Below, piece by piece: positions 8,639 to 15,841 of a DNA stretch of 64,000 nt. The stretch's first letter is position 1, and every line of letters starts with the position of its first letter. The DNA comes from Corynebacterium renale. Its GTDB lineage: Bacteria > Actinomycetota > Actinomycetes > Mycobacteriales > Mycobacteriaceae. A program made the position numbers and the translations under genes. The stretch is from contig NZ_PDJF01000001.1 of the NCBI RefSeq assembly GCF_002563965.1, positions 744,001-808,000 of the forward strand. Direction: 5' to 3'. A model generated the notes under the pieces. The model did not search any database, was not told the DNA's origin, and was given only the letters and a program-made list of their open reading frames with translations.

Positions 8639-9927
8639 TAGTTCTTCTCCAACTTGAGCTCGGGGTTCTGGTCGAGGGTGCGGCGGACGTGGTCGACGTC
8701 TTTGTCGCCGCGCCCGGAGAGGCAGACCAGGATGTTGAGGTCTTTGCCTTCTTCTTGCGCGGTTTTGGCGCGTTTGAGGGCGTAGGCGAAGGCGTGTGAG
8801 GATTCCAGCGCTGGGATGATGCCTTCGTAGCGGGCGAGCATCTGGAATGCTTGCAGTGCTTCGGCGTCGGTGATCCCCACGTAGGTGGCGCGGCCGGAGT
8901 CGTGCAGGTATGCGTGTTCTGGGCCGACGCCTGGGTAGTCGAGGCCTGCGGAGATGGAGTAGGACTCGGTGATTTGGCCGTCGGAGTTGCGCATGAGGTA
9001 GGACTTGGCGCCGTGGAGGATGCCGATTTGTCCGTTGTTGATGGTTGCGCCGTGCTTGCCGGAGTCGAGGCCGAGGCCGCCGGGTTCTGCGCCGACAAGT
9101 TCTACGCCGTCTTCGTCGATGAAGTCGGCGAACATACCGATGGCGTTGGAGCCGCCGCCCACGCATGCGGTCACAACGTCGGGAAGGCGTCCGGTGCGTT
9201 CGAGCATCTGGGCTTTTGCTTCTTCGGAGATGACGCGGTGGAAGTCTTTGACGATGCGCGGGAATGGGTGTGGTCCTGCCGCGGTTCCCAGGAGGTAGTG
9301 GGAGGTGTGGAAGGTTGCGGTCCAGTCGCGTAGTGCTTCGTTGACGGCGTCTTTGAGGGTGCCGGAGCCGGAGTCGACGGGGACTACGGTGGCTCCGTGG
9401 AGGCGCATGCGGTAGACGTTGGGTTGTTGCCTTTCGACGTCTTTTGCGCCCATGTAGATGACGCATTCCATGTCGAGGAGGGCGCATGCGAGTGCGGTGG
9501 CGGTGCCGTGTTGTCCGGCGCCGGTTTCGGCGATGATGCGTTTTTTGCCCATCTTTTTGGCCAGGAGGATTTGGCCGATTACCTGGTTGGTTTTGTGGGC
9601 GCCGCCGTGGACGAGGTCTTCGCGTTTGAGGAAGATCCGCACGTTCCCGGCCTTATTCGACTTAGCCCCACTCGAATCTGCCGGCAACGGCAGATTCGAA
9701 CATTCCGTGATGGGTGTTGGCCGGCCGAGGTAGTCGCGGAGGAGGCGTCGGTATTCGGCCATGAATTCGGGGTCGTTCCACGCTTCGACGAAGGCTGCTT
9801 CGAGTTGGTCGAGTGCGGGGATGAGTGATTCTGCGACGTATTGTCCGCCGAAGTCACCGTAGTATGCGGGGAGTATGGTTTTTCCGCCGGCTGCGGCGTC
9901 GGTGTCGCCGTTGAATGGGTTGGTCAT
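8638..9927 (-). CDS. trpB: Tryptophan synthase beta subunit
   Basis: A 429-residue PLP enzyme that condenses indole with serine to give tryptophan. The PLP lysine lies in HKTNQ (Lys112), and the phosphate-binding GGGSNAIG loop is intact. A short Ser/Lys-rich insertion precedes the RIFLKREDL motif. It forms the alpha2-beta2 complex with TrpA, encoded immediately downstream with a one-base overlap. The start is 13 bases after the trpCF stop, with a GAAAGA Shine-Dalgarno. Confidence 0.96.
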   Translation of the reverse strand: MTNPFNGDTDAAAGGKTILPAYYGDFGGQYVAESLIPALDQLEAAFVEAWNDPEFMAEYRRLLRDYLGRPTPITECSNLPLPADSSGAKSNKAGNVRIFLKREDLVHGGAHKTNQVIGQILLAKKMGKKRIIAETGAGQHGTATALACALLDMECVIYMGAKDVERQQPNVYRMRLHGATVVPVDSGSGTLKDAVNEALRDWTATFHTSHYLLGTAAGPHPFPRIVKDFHRVISEEAKAQMLERTGRLPDVVTACVGGGSNAIGMFADFIDEDGVELVGAEPGGLGLDSGKHGATINNGQIGILHGAKSYLMRNSDGQITESYSISAGLDYPGVGPEHAYLHDSGRATYVGITDAEALQAFQMLARYEGIIPALESSHAFAYALKRAKTAQEEGKDLNILVCLSGRGDKDVDHVRRTLDQNPELKLEKN

Positions 9928-9939
9928 GGTGGTCTTTCT

Positions 9940-11472
9940 TTATGCGAGGCGTGCTTCTTCGAGTGCGCGTACTACTTGGCCGGGGTCTTTGTAGCCGGAC
10001 CAGTTGGTGGCGCCGGGGTGTTCTTTGGTGGAGGTGCGCTGCCCGCCTGGGCCTGGTTGTGGGGCGTCGATGTCCCAGGCGCCGTATTCGAGTCCGGAGT
10101 TGAGGTCGACGCCGAGGACTCCGGTGTCTTTGGCTGCGCGGACGGTGGCAGCGTTGATTCCTCCGGCGAGCAGTGAGATCTGCTTGACGCTGTCGGGGAT
10201 GGCGTCCCAGTCGAAGGTCTGGCCGGTTCCGCCGTCGCCGGAGTCGAGGATGAGCTTATCGACGATCCCCTGCCCCGCCAGCGCTTCCGCGACAGCTGGG
10301 CCGTCCACGTTGGTCATCGAGACTGCGCGCCATACTTCCGTGCCCTCGGGAACGGATGCCCGTACGCTCTCTACGAGCGCCAGTTCTGCGTCCACGGAGC
10401 CTTGATAGGGAGCGTGGATCTGCACCGCATGGACGCCCAATGCGGCGAGTTCTTCCCACCCGCTCGTGCGGCGTGAGACCGCGACGAACCGGAGGTGCGG
10501 CGTTTCCTGAATAATCTCGGTGGCCGTTTCACGTGAAACATTGCGTGGCGAGGCCTCTTCGAAGATCAGCCCGCCGTAGACCGCACCGGCTGCTCGAGCG
10601 AGCTGCGCCTCGGTGATGGTGCGCAATCCGCACACCTTGTTGGGTCCGTACACGAGTTCGCGCGCTGCAACATCGACGTCCGGTTGGCTGGTCAGTTGGG
10701 AGCCCACGAGGAATCCGTCGGAGTGGCCAGAGAGTTCACGCACGGTGGCGTGGTTGCGTACGCCGGATTCGGAGATGACCACTGCATCGGAAGGGATCAG
10801 TGCTTCTAAGCGCGCGGAGCGGCTCAGGTCGATGGAGAGGTCGTGGAGGTTGCGGTGGTTGATGCCGAATATTTTGGCACCGAGGCGTGTGGCCCGGGCG
10901 ACCTCTTCTTCGGTAATGACTTCCGTAATCACGTCCAGCCCCAGCGATGATGCCAGTTCGGAGAGCTCAGTGTATTCCTCGTCGGTGACGATGGAGAGCA
11001 TGAGCAAGATGGCGTCGGCCCCGTAGTATCGCGCGGCGATGACTTGTGCGCGGTCGACGATGAAGTCTTTGCACAGGACTGGCAGGTGCGTGTTTGCGCG
11101 TACGGCTGCGAGGTGTGCGTAGGAGCCGCCGAAGTAATCGGGTTCGCAGAGCACGGAGATGCCTACCGCGTAGCGCGAGTAGATGCGCGCAATGGCGGAC
11201 GGGTCGTAGGAGGGGCGGATCATGCCCAAGGAGGGTGAGGCGGACTTGCATTCCATGATAAAGTGGCGCCCTTCCCTACCTGCGCGCCCGCGGCCCGCGT
11301 TCCCCGACACGGTGCGGAACTCTTCCGTACCCCGGAGCACGTCGTACAACGACCGCGTAGACCGCGGCAGCGCGTCAACGTCCACATCAGCCACCTGCGC
11401 TTGAATCTCAGGGAGGTGTGCTCTGCGTCCCGCGGTGATGTTTTCGAGGACTGTGGGGAGTTTATCCGGCAT
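9940..11472 (-). CDS. trpCF: Bifunctional indole-3-glycerol phosphate synthase / phosphoribosylanthranilate isomerase
   Basis: A 510-residue fusion. The N-terminal half is TrpC (KSASPS near residue 77, LCKDFIVD, ISESGV). The C-terminal half, from about residue 275, is TrpF (KVCGLRT, then LLAGGINAATV and GVDLNSGLE). The fusion catalyses two consecutive steps of tryptophan synthesis, as in other corynebacteria and enterobacteria. The ATG at 11472 lies inside the last codons of trpD (11-base overlap). A near-perfect parS site lies in the TrpC-TrpF linker and encodes VSRET. Confidence 0.95.
   Translation of the reverse strand: MPDKLPTVLENITAGRRAHLPEIQAQVADVDVDALPRSTRSLYDVLRGTEEFRTVSGNAGRGRAGREGRHFIMECKSASPSLGMIRPSYDPSAIARIYSRYAVGISVLCEPDYFGGSYAHLAAVRANTHLPVLCKDFIVDRAQVIAARYYGADAILLMLSIVTDEEYTELSELASSLGLDVITEVITEEEVARATRLGAKIFGINHRNLHDLSIDLSRSARLEALIPSDAVVISESGVRNHATVRELSGHSDGFLVGSQLTSQPDVDVAARELVYGPNKVCGLRTITEAQLARAAGAVYGGLIFEEASPRNVSRETATEIIQETPHLRFVAVSRRTSGWEELAALGVHAVQIHAPYQGSVDAELALVESVRASVPEGTEVWRAVSMTNVDGPAVAEALAGQGIVDKLILDSGDGGTGQTFDWDAIPDSVKQISLLAGGINAATVRAAKDTGVLGVDLNSGLEYGAWDIDAPQPGPGGQRTSTKEHPGATNWSGYKDPGQVVRALEEARLA
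10525..10540. promoter_or_regulatory. parS site 2 (one mismatch)
   Basis: CGTTTCACGTGAAACA matches the canonical parS 16-mer at 15 of 16 positions (first base C instead of T). It lies inside trpCF at the linker between the two enzyme domains and is read there as VSRET. Confidence 0.8.
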
Positions 11473-12490
11473 AGTTGGCCTCCTCGTGCTTGCGCAACCA
11501 GTCGTTGACTGTGCCGTTGTCGATGAGTTCGAGTGCGCGGTCTACGCCGGCACGCAAGGAATCGGCGGCGCCGGTGATGTAGAACATTGCGCCGGCGGAG
11601 GCGGCGATGGCTGCGCGGTGTGCTGGCTTGCCCTTGCCGGCGAACACGTTGTACAGGTGCTGCGCGTTTTCTTCGCCGTCTCCGCCGACGAGCTCGTCCA
11701 GCGAGTACGTCTCCAGGCCGAGATCGGAGGGCGTGATGGTGTATTCGTTAATCTCGCCATCGCGGCCGAGTTCCCAGACCTGGGTTGGCCCCCAGACGGC
11801 GATTTCGTCGGTTCCTGCGCCGTGGACGACCATGGCGCGGCCGCGTCCGAGGTCGCGGAATACTTCGGCGATCATGTGGCCGACTTCGGGGTTGGCTACG
11901 CCCATGATTTGGTATTCGGGGCGTCCTGGTGAGAGGACTGGGCCTAACGTGTTGAACAGTGTGGGGACCTTGAGCGCGCGGCGTACGGGTTGTACGTGGG
12001 AGACGGCTGGGTTGTATGCGGGTGCGAAGAGGAAGGTGAAGTTGGAGGCTTCGAATTGGCGTACGGCGCGTTCTGGGTCGAGGTCGAGTGGGATGTTCAT
12101 GGCTTCGAGGACGTCCGCGGAGCCGGATTTGGAGGAGACGGAGCGGTTGCCGGATTTCACCATCTTGACTCCCCCGGCTGCGGCGACGAGGGATGCGCCG
12201 GTGGTGATGTTGATGGTGTTTTTGCCGTCGCCGCCGGTGCCTGCGGTGTCTAGGATTCCTTCGCCGGTGATGGCGAAGGGTCGGCCGGCTGCGATGAATG
12301 CTTGCGCAGCGCCTAGGAGGTCGGCGTAGGTTTCGCCGCGGGTCCTAATGGTCGCGAGCAGCGCCGCGATGTGGATGTCGTCGTAGTCGCCGACGGTCAG
12401 TGGCGTGAAGACCTCCTTGGCCTCCTCGACGGTCGGGTTCGGGTTATCCAGGAACTTAATCAGGTTGTCCAGTGTGTTCTGTGAAGTCAT
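11462..12490 (-). CDS. trpD: Anthranilate phosphoribosyltransferase
   Basis: A 342-residue enzyme that transfers the phosphoribosyl group of PRPP to anthranilate. Family motifs are present: GTGGDGKNTINITT near residue 80 and KSGNRSVSSKSGSAD. ATG 12490 is chosen because AGGA lies just upstream. An in-frame ATG at 12523 would start inside the parS palindrome and add eleven residues, MFHVKH onward, that are unlike the family. The stop overlaps the trpCF start. Confidence 0.94.
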   Translation of the reverse strand: MTSQNTLDNLIKFLDNPNPTVEEAKEVFTPLTVGDYDDIHIAALLATIRTRGETYADLLGAAQAFIAAGRPFAITGEGILDTAGTGGDGKNTINITTGASLVAAAGGVKMVKSGNRSVSSKSGSADVLEAMNIPLDLDPERAVRQFEASNFTFLFAPAYNPAVSHVQPVRRALKVPTLFNTLGPVLSPGRPEYQIMGVANPEVGHMIAEVFRDLGRGRAMVVHGAGTDEIAVWGPTQVWELGRDGEINEYTITPSDLGLETYSLDELVGGDGEENAQHLYNVFAGKGKPAHRAAIAASAGAMFYITGAADSLRAGVDRALELIDNGTVNDWLRKHEEANYAG

Positions 12491-12506
12491 AATTCCTATC
12501 CTTTCA

Positions 12507-12522
12507 TGTTTCACGTGAAACA
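12507..12522. promoter_or_regulatory. parS site 3
   Basis: TGTTTCACGTGAAACA, perfect, with the palindrome extended by one pair (A/T) on each side. It lies in the short trpG-trpD gap, just upstream of the trpD ribosome-binding site. Confidence 0.93.
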
Positions 12523-12534
12523 TCTTTAGTTTGC

Positions 12535-13170
12535 TTATCGACGATTCAGCGCCTCAAGGCACCGCTCCAAAATAATGGGGCCGGTCGGGCTGAGTACCGA
12601 CTCCGGGTGGAACTGCAGCCCCAGCGCCGCATACCCGCCCGAACCGGGAATCGCAGCTGCTTGTACCACGTCCCCGATCTTCGAGTTTGACCACGCGAGC
12701 ACCTCAAATTCCGTGGGTGGCTCTGTGCATCCCAACGAGTGGTATCGGGCGATCGGAACCCGCGTCCCCGGTACGCCTGGGTGTGCTGGGTCGCGGTCCA
12801 CGGTCAACCCCTCGAAGATCCCGCACGATTGCCCTGCCACAGTCAGCGACATCTCCCCTTTAGTCCCGTGCACAGGTCCGCATGGTTCGACGGTCCCGCC
12901 GAAGTGGTCGAGCAGCGCCTGGAATCCCAGGCAGATTCCCAGCACGGGAATCCCCCGCTCCAAACTCTCCCGCACAACGTCCATGAGGTTGCCGGCCTCA
13001 GTCGGGTGCCCAGGCCCCGGTGAAAGCACCACTACGTCCGGAGAACCGCCCAAAGCCACGGATACATCAACCGTGTTGCGGTAGACGGTGCAGTCGTGTC
13101 CGGTCTGTGCGAGCGCGTCGACGAGGTTGTACACGAACGAGTCTTGGTTATCGATCAGCGTGATCTTCAC
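12535..13170 (-). CDS. trpG: Anthranilate synthase component II (glutamine amidotransferase)
   Basis: A 211-residue class I glutamine amidotransferase that supplies ammonia to TrpE. The catalytic triad is complete: Cys80 in GICLGFQ, His188 and Glu190 in FHPES. The GTG at 13170 lies two bases after the trpE stop and gives the standard N-terminus (VKITLIDNQDSFVYN); longer upstream reading is inside trpE. With TrpE it makes anthranilate from chorismate. Confidence 0.94.
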   Translation of the reverse strand: MKITLIDNQDSFVYNLVDALAQTGHDCTVYRNTVDVSVALGGSPDVVVLSPGPGHPTEAGNLMDVVRESLERGIPVLGICLGFQALLDHFGGTVEPCGPVHGTKGEMSLTVAGQSCGIFEGLTVDRDPAHPGVPGTRVPIARYHSLGCTEPPTEFEVLAWSNSKIGDVVQAAAIPGSGGYAALGLQFHPESVLSPTGPIILERCLEALNRR

Positions 13171-13172
13171 TG

Positions 13173-14756
13173 TTAGCGCTCCACTTCTACGTCGTTGCCG
13201 TTGTGTCCGGCGGCCAGCGCCAGGGCTTTCAGTACGGCGAATGCTTTGTGGACGGTTTCGTCTGCTTCGGATTGCGGGTTGGAGTCGCGTACCACGCCCG
13301 CGCCTGCTTGTACGACCGCTACCCCGCCCTGTACGTAGGCGGACCGGATAACGATGCACGTATCCATCGACCCGTCGCCGCGGATGTATCCGACTGCCCC
13401 GCCGTAGGATCCGCGCCGCTGTCCTTCGACGCCGCGCAGCAGTTCGGTGGCGCGGATCTTGGGCGCGCCGGTGAGCGTGCCCATGTTCATGCATGCCCGG
13501 TATGCGTCCAGGGCATCCAATTCGGGCTTCAACTCAGCAGTAACCCGCGATACTAGGTGCATGACTCGCGAGTACCTATCTACCTGTAGCAGGTCTGCCA
13601 CGCGCCGCGTTCCGGGTACACCTACGCGAGCCAAATCGTTGCGCGCCAAGTCCACGAGCATGGTGTGCTCCGCGAGCTCCTTCGGGTCAGTCCGCATGTC
13701 CAGCTCATTGCGGATGTCCAGTTCTGCATTAATCGAACCATCCGCGTTCAATCCCCGCGGCCGCGTACCGGCAATTGGGTACAGTTCCACTTTCCTGTCC
13801 CCCGGCGTGAATTTTAGGTTCGATTCCGGCGATGCCCCGAACAGTTCAAATACTTCTGGGTTATCGCCGACGGTGTCGCGCACGTAGAACATGTATGGGC
13901 TGGGGTTCGTGGCGCGTAGTTGTTGGTATGCGGCAAACGCGTCCTTGCATTCGGCGGTAAAGGAGCGCGCTGGCACGACCTGGTAGATGTCCCCCTGGTA
14001 GATATTGTTTTGTAGCGCCTGGACGTCGGCACGGAAGTCCGCGTCGCTCACCGACGCGGTGACAGTAAACGGCCCGTGCCCTTCTTGCTTATCGACGCCC
14101 ACCTGTCCCCCAATCCGGCCCGCAATCTGCCGCAGTTCTCCGGCTAGGCTTTCGGCCTCTTCCTCGGTTGCAATCCCGATGAGTTCGGCCGTGCGTTCCT
14201 GGTGGTCGATGGTGAGGATAATCTGTCCGACAACGAAGTGATAGTCCGGGAACGTGTTCGGCCCCTCGGGTACCTCGGGGAGCGTTTCGAAGGAGGCCAG
14301 ATAGTCGAATGCCCATCCGCCGAGTAGGAGCGGCAGGTTCTCCTCCCCCGGCACGGTTGCGGGGCTGCTGAGGATGCGCAGCGCCTCCATCGAGGAGAGT
14401 GCCGTCAGCCGTTCCGCCTCAGTGGTAGCAAATCCTTGGGGGTAATCCAGCACGAGGCGCGATGTTTCACGTGAAACAATCTTCGCCTGTGTCTCATTCG
14501 CCAGATGCCCCACCAGCGCTTCGCCGTAGGGGGTGTACGCTTCCGCGGTTACTTTGGTGCCATCGCACTGGATTCGGAGAGCCGCGCCAAGGATCGCGAT
14601 GGAGTGCAACCCTGATTTCGTGGAAACATCCGCACTCTCGAGGAGCGCAGTGTGATCGTGCGCGGTTCCGCCGAGTTCGGCGAATAGTGCGGACGCATCC
14701 TCCGTGTAGGGGATGTTTTCCCGGAGGATTCGGATCCCTTTAAGTCTGTCGACCAT
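13173..14756 (-). CDS. trpE: Anthranilate synthase component I
   Basis: A 527-residue chorismate-using enzyme. The LLES tryptophan-binding motif (residues 38-41) near the N-terminus indicates feedback inhibition by tryptophan. The C-terminal chorismate-binding domain has the GTLTGAPKIRA stretch and ends with RAGAG-type motifs (VQAGAGVVRDS). It starts at ATG 14756 with AAGGG upstream, after a leader-peptide/attenuator region. A perfect parS site lies in the coding region at 14463-14478 (encoding VSRET). First structural gene of the operon. Confidence 0.95.
   Translation of the reverse strand: MVDRLKGIRILRENIPYTEDASALFAELGGTAHDHTALLESADVSTKSGLHSIAILGAALRIQCDGTKVTAEAYTPYGEALVGHLANETQAKIVSRETSRLVLDYPQGFATTEAERLTALSSMEALRILSSPATVPGEENLPLLLGGWAFDYLASFETLPEVPEGPNTFPDYHFVVGQIILTIDHQERTAELIGIATEEEAESLAGELRQIAGRIGGQVGVDKQEGHGPFTVTASVSDADFRADVQALQNNIYQGDIYQVVPARSFTAECKDAFAAYQQLRATNPSPYMFYVRDTVGDNPEVFELFGASPESNLKFTPGDRKVELYPIAGTRPRGLNADGSINAELDIRNELDMRTDPKELAEHTMLVDLARNDLARVGVPGTRRVADLLQVDRYSRVMHLVSRVTAELKPELDALDAYRACMNMGTLTGAPKIRATELLRGVEGQRRGSYGGAVGYIRGDGSMDTCIVIRSAYVQGGVAVVQAGAGVVRDSNPQSEADETVHKAFAVLKALALAAGHNGNDVEVER
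14463..14478. promoter_or_regulatory. parS site 4
   Basis: TGTTTCACGTGAAACA, a perfect canonical parS palindrome within trpE, translated there as VSRET (preceded by KI). Confidence 0.93.
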
Positions 14757-14821
14757 TCATTACCCTTCGATTCATTTCGTCACTGTGTCGTTTATTCTTG
14801 TGAACCGGTGCGGGTATGGGA

Positions 14822-14856
14822 AAGGCCCGCCGCTTCACGTGAAGTTGGCGAGCCTT
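14822..14856 (-). terminator. trp attenuator (terminator hairpin)
   Basis: In the transcript a 10-bp stem, AAGGCUCGCC pairing with GGCGGGCCUU (one G-U), closes a loop that contains the self-complementary CTTCACGTGAAG; UUUCCC follows. An alternative partner for the first arm is the GGCGGGCC at the end of the leader-peptide frame. That segment itself pairs with the Trp-codon region (GTGGCGCGCCAG/CTGGCGGGCCAC, 14891-14914). This is the 1:2, 2:3, 3:4 arrangement of ribosome-mediated attenuation. Confidence 0.8.
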
Positions 14857-14883
14857 AGTGTTTCTAAGTTTTAGGGGTGCACT

Positions 14884-14958
14884 TTAACGAGTGGCCCGCC
14901 AGCTGGCGCGCCACCACCACTGACTGTTCAGTGATGCCTGAGCGGTAGTTGTATGCAT
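14884..14958 (-). CDS. trpL: trp operon leader peptide
   Basis: A 24-codon frame, ATG 14958 to TAA 14884-14886, with three consecutive Trp codons (residues 14-16) and a fourth at residue 20. Ribosome stalling at the Trp codons when charged tRNA-Trp is scarce would favour the antiterminator. The ATG lies seven bases after the -10 box, so the leader peptide is probably translated from a leaderless mRNA. The frame runs directly into the base-paired attenuator segments. Confidence 0.88.
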   Translation of the reverse strand: MHTTTAQASLNSQWWWRASWRATR

Positions 14959-14965
14959 GGGGAAA

Positions 14966-14994
14966 ACTATAGCCCTGTTCTGGTGGCCGTGCAA
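14966..14994 (-). promoter_or_regulatory. trp operon promoter
   Basis: TTGCAC (14994-14989), a 17-bp spacer and TATAGT (14971-14966) form a near-consensus housekeeping promoter. The predicted transcription start is at or next to the leader peptide ATG at 14958. Confidence 0.85.
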
Positions 14995-15010
14995 TATTAA
15001 TATTCAACCG

Positions 15011-15427
15011 CTACATATCCAGGTTTTTGGCAGTATTCCGTAAGGCTTCGAGGTTTACGGCGGGCTTCGCGCCGCCCCGCTGTTCCTCTGCGATGGCACG
15101 TGCATCCACTGCGGCAACAGTGTGTGCAGCCTTTGCAGCCCCGGTGCCCACGGAACCTAAAGCAATCACGATGGTGAGTGCCGGGAGGGTCCACCACCAT
15201 CCGGTAGCCACAAAGCTAAAGGCGCCACCAAACGCGAGGGCGACCGCACCGAGCACCCAGAAAGGGCCGGCAATTTTGTGGGCCAATTCCCACAAGTCTT
15301 CCGACTTGCGCACTTCCGGGACTTTCAGGCCGATAAAGGAGTTGCCGGGGAGTTTTCCGGTCCACCCCAGTGCGCCAACGATGGCGAGCAGTACGGCGAT
15401 GACGAGCAGAATTATTCCAAGGATCAC
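15011..15427 (-). CDS. SdpI-family membrane protein
   Basis: A 138-residue protein with three or four membrane segments and the SdpI-like signature near residues 28-50 (GNSFIGLKVPEVRKSEDLW, then AHKIAGPFW). SdpI homologues act as immunity or signalling membrane proteins in Bacillus; the role here is unknown. GTG 15427 lies seven bases after TACACT (15440-15435), so it is probably leaderless. It is divergent from the large surface-protein gene and just upstream of the trp promoter on the same strand. Confidence 0.75.
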   Translation of the reverse strand: MILGIILLVIAVLLAIVGALGWTGKLPGNSFIGLKVPEVRKSEDLWELAHKIAGPFWVLGAVALAFGGAFSFVATGWWWTLPALTIVIALGSVGTGAAKAAHTVAAVDARAIAEEQRGGAKPAVNLEALRNTAKNLDM

Positions 15428-15440
15428 ATGGGAGAGTGTA

Positions 15441-15841
15441 CTGCCGGCATGTGCATGCAGCCCACAAAGCCTTGCGAGACTCCCGATCTGACATATGATG
15501 ACACGCTGATGTAATTAATTGCATACTTAAAGAATATGTGACCTGCGATTAATTAAAGATAGGTAAACACTTATTTACGTGTGCCGATTGAGCGTAAAAG
15601 ACAAGCAAAAACAACGTTCTATTTACAAGATGGATGCCGCGACTGAATCTAATCCGTTAAATAAATTCAAAATCCTAGCGAAGCGTGTAGACAATTCTCA
15701 TTGAATTCCAAGAGATGATAAGATACTTCACAGGTTAGGTGTCTTCAGGTGTTGAGTCATGCACATCTGGAGGCCAACCGGGAAACTATTTTCGTCAATG
15801 CACTGCTCACGGGTGGTGCGTTTGAGGAGTGAAGGACTCAC
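15441..15841 (+). promoter_or_regulatory. AT-rich leader/promoter region of the large surface protein gene
   Basis: About 400 bases without a gene, strikingly AT-rich between 15500 and 15720. The best -10 is an extended TG-A-TAAGAT at 15716-15724, predicting a 5' UTR of about 110 bases. The Shine-Dalgarno GAAGGA precedes the ATG at 15842. TTAATTAA-like runs at 15513-15555 could be regulator or UP-type sites. No other feature seen. Confidence 0.45.

Noticed and set aside
8639-9487. Extension of the trpA frame upstream into trpB
   Set aside because: The upstream part is an Arg/Pro-rich shadow of trpB; the normal trpA start overlaps the trpB stop.
14831-14846. A fifth parS site around CTTCACGTGAAG
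   Set aside because: Only 11 of 16 bases match, and the sequence is explained as the self-complementary loop of the trp attenuator.
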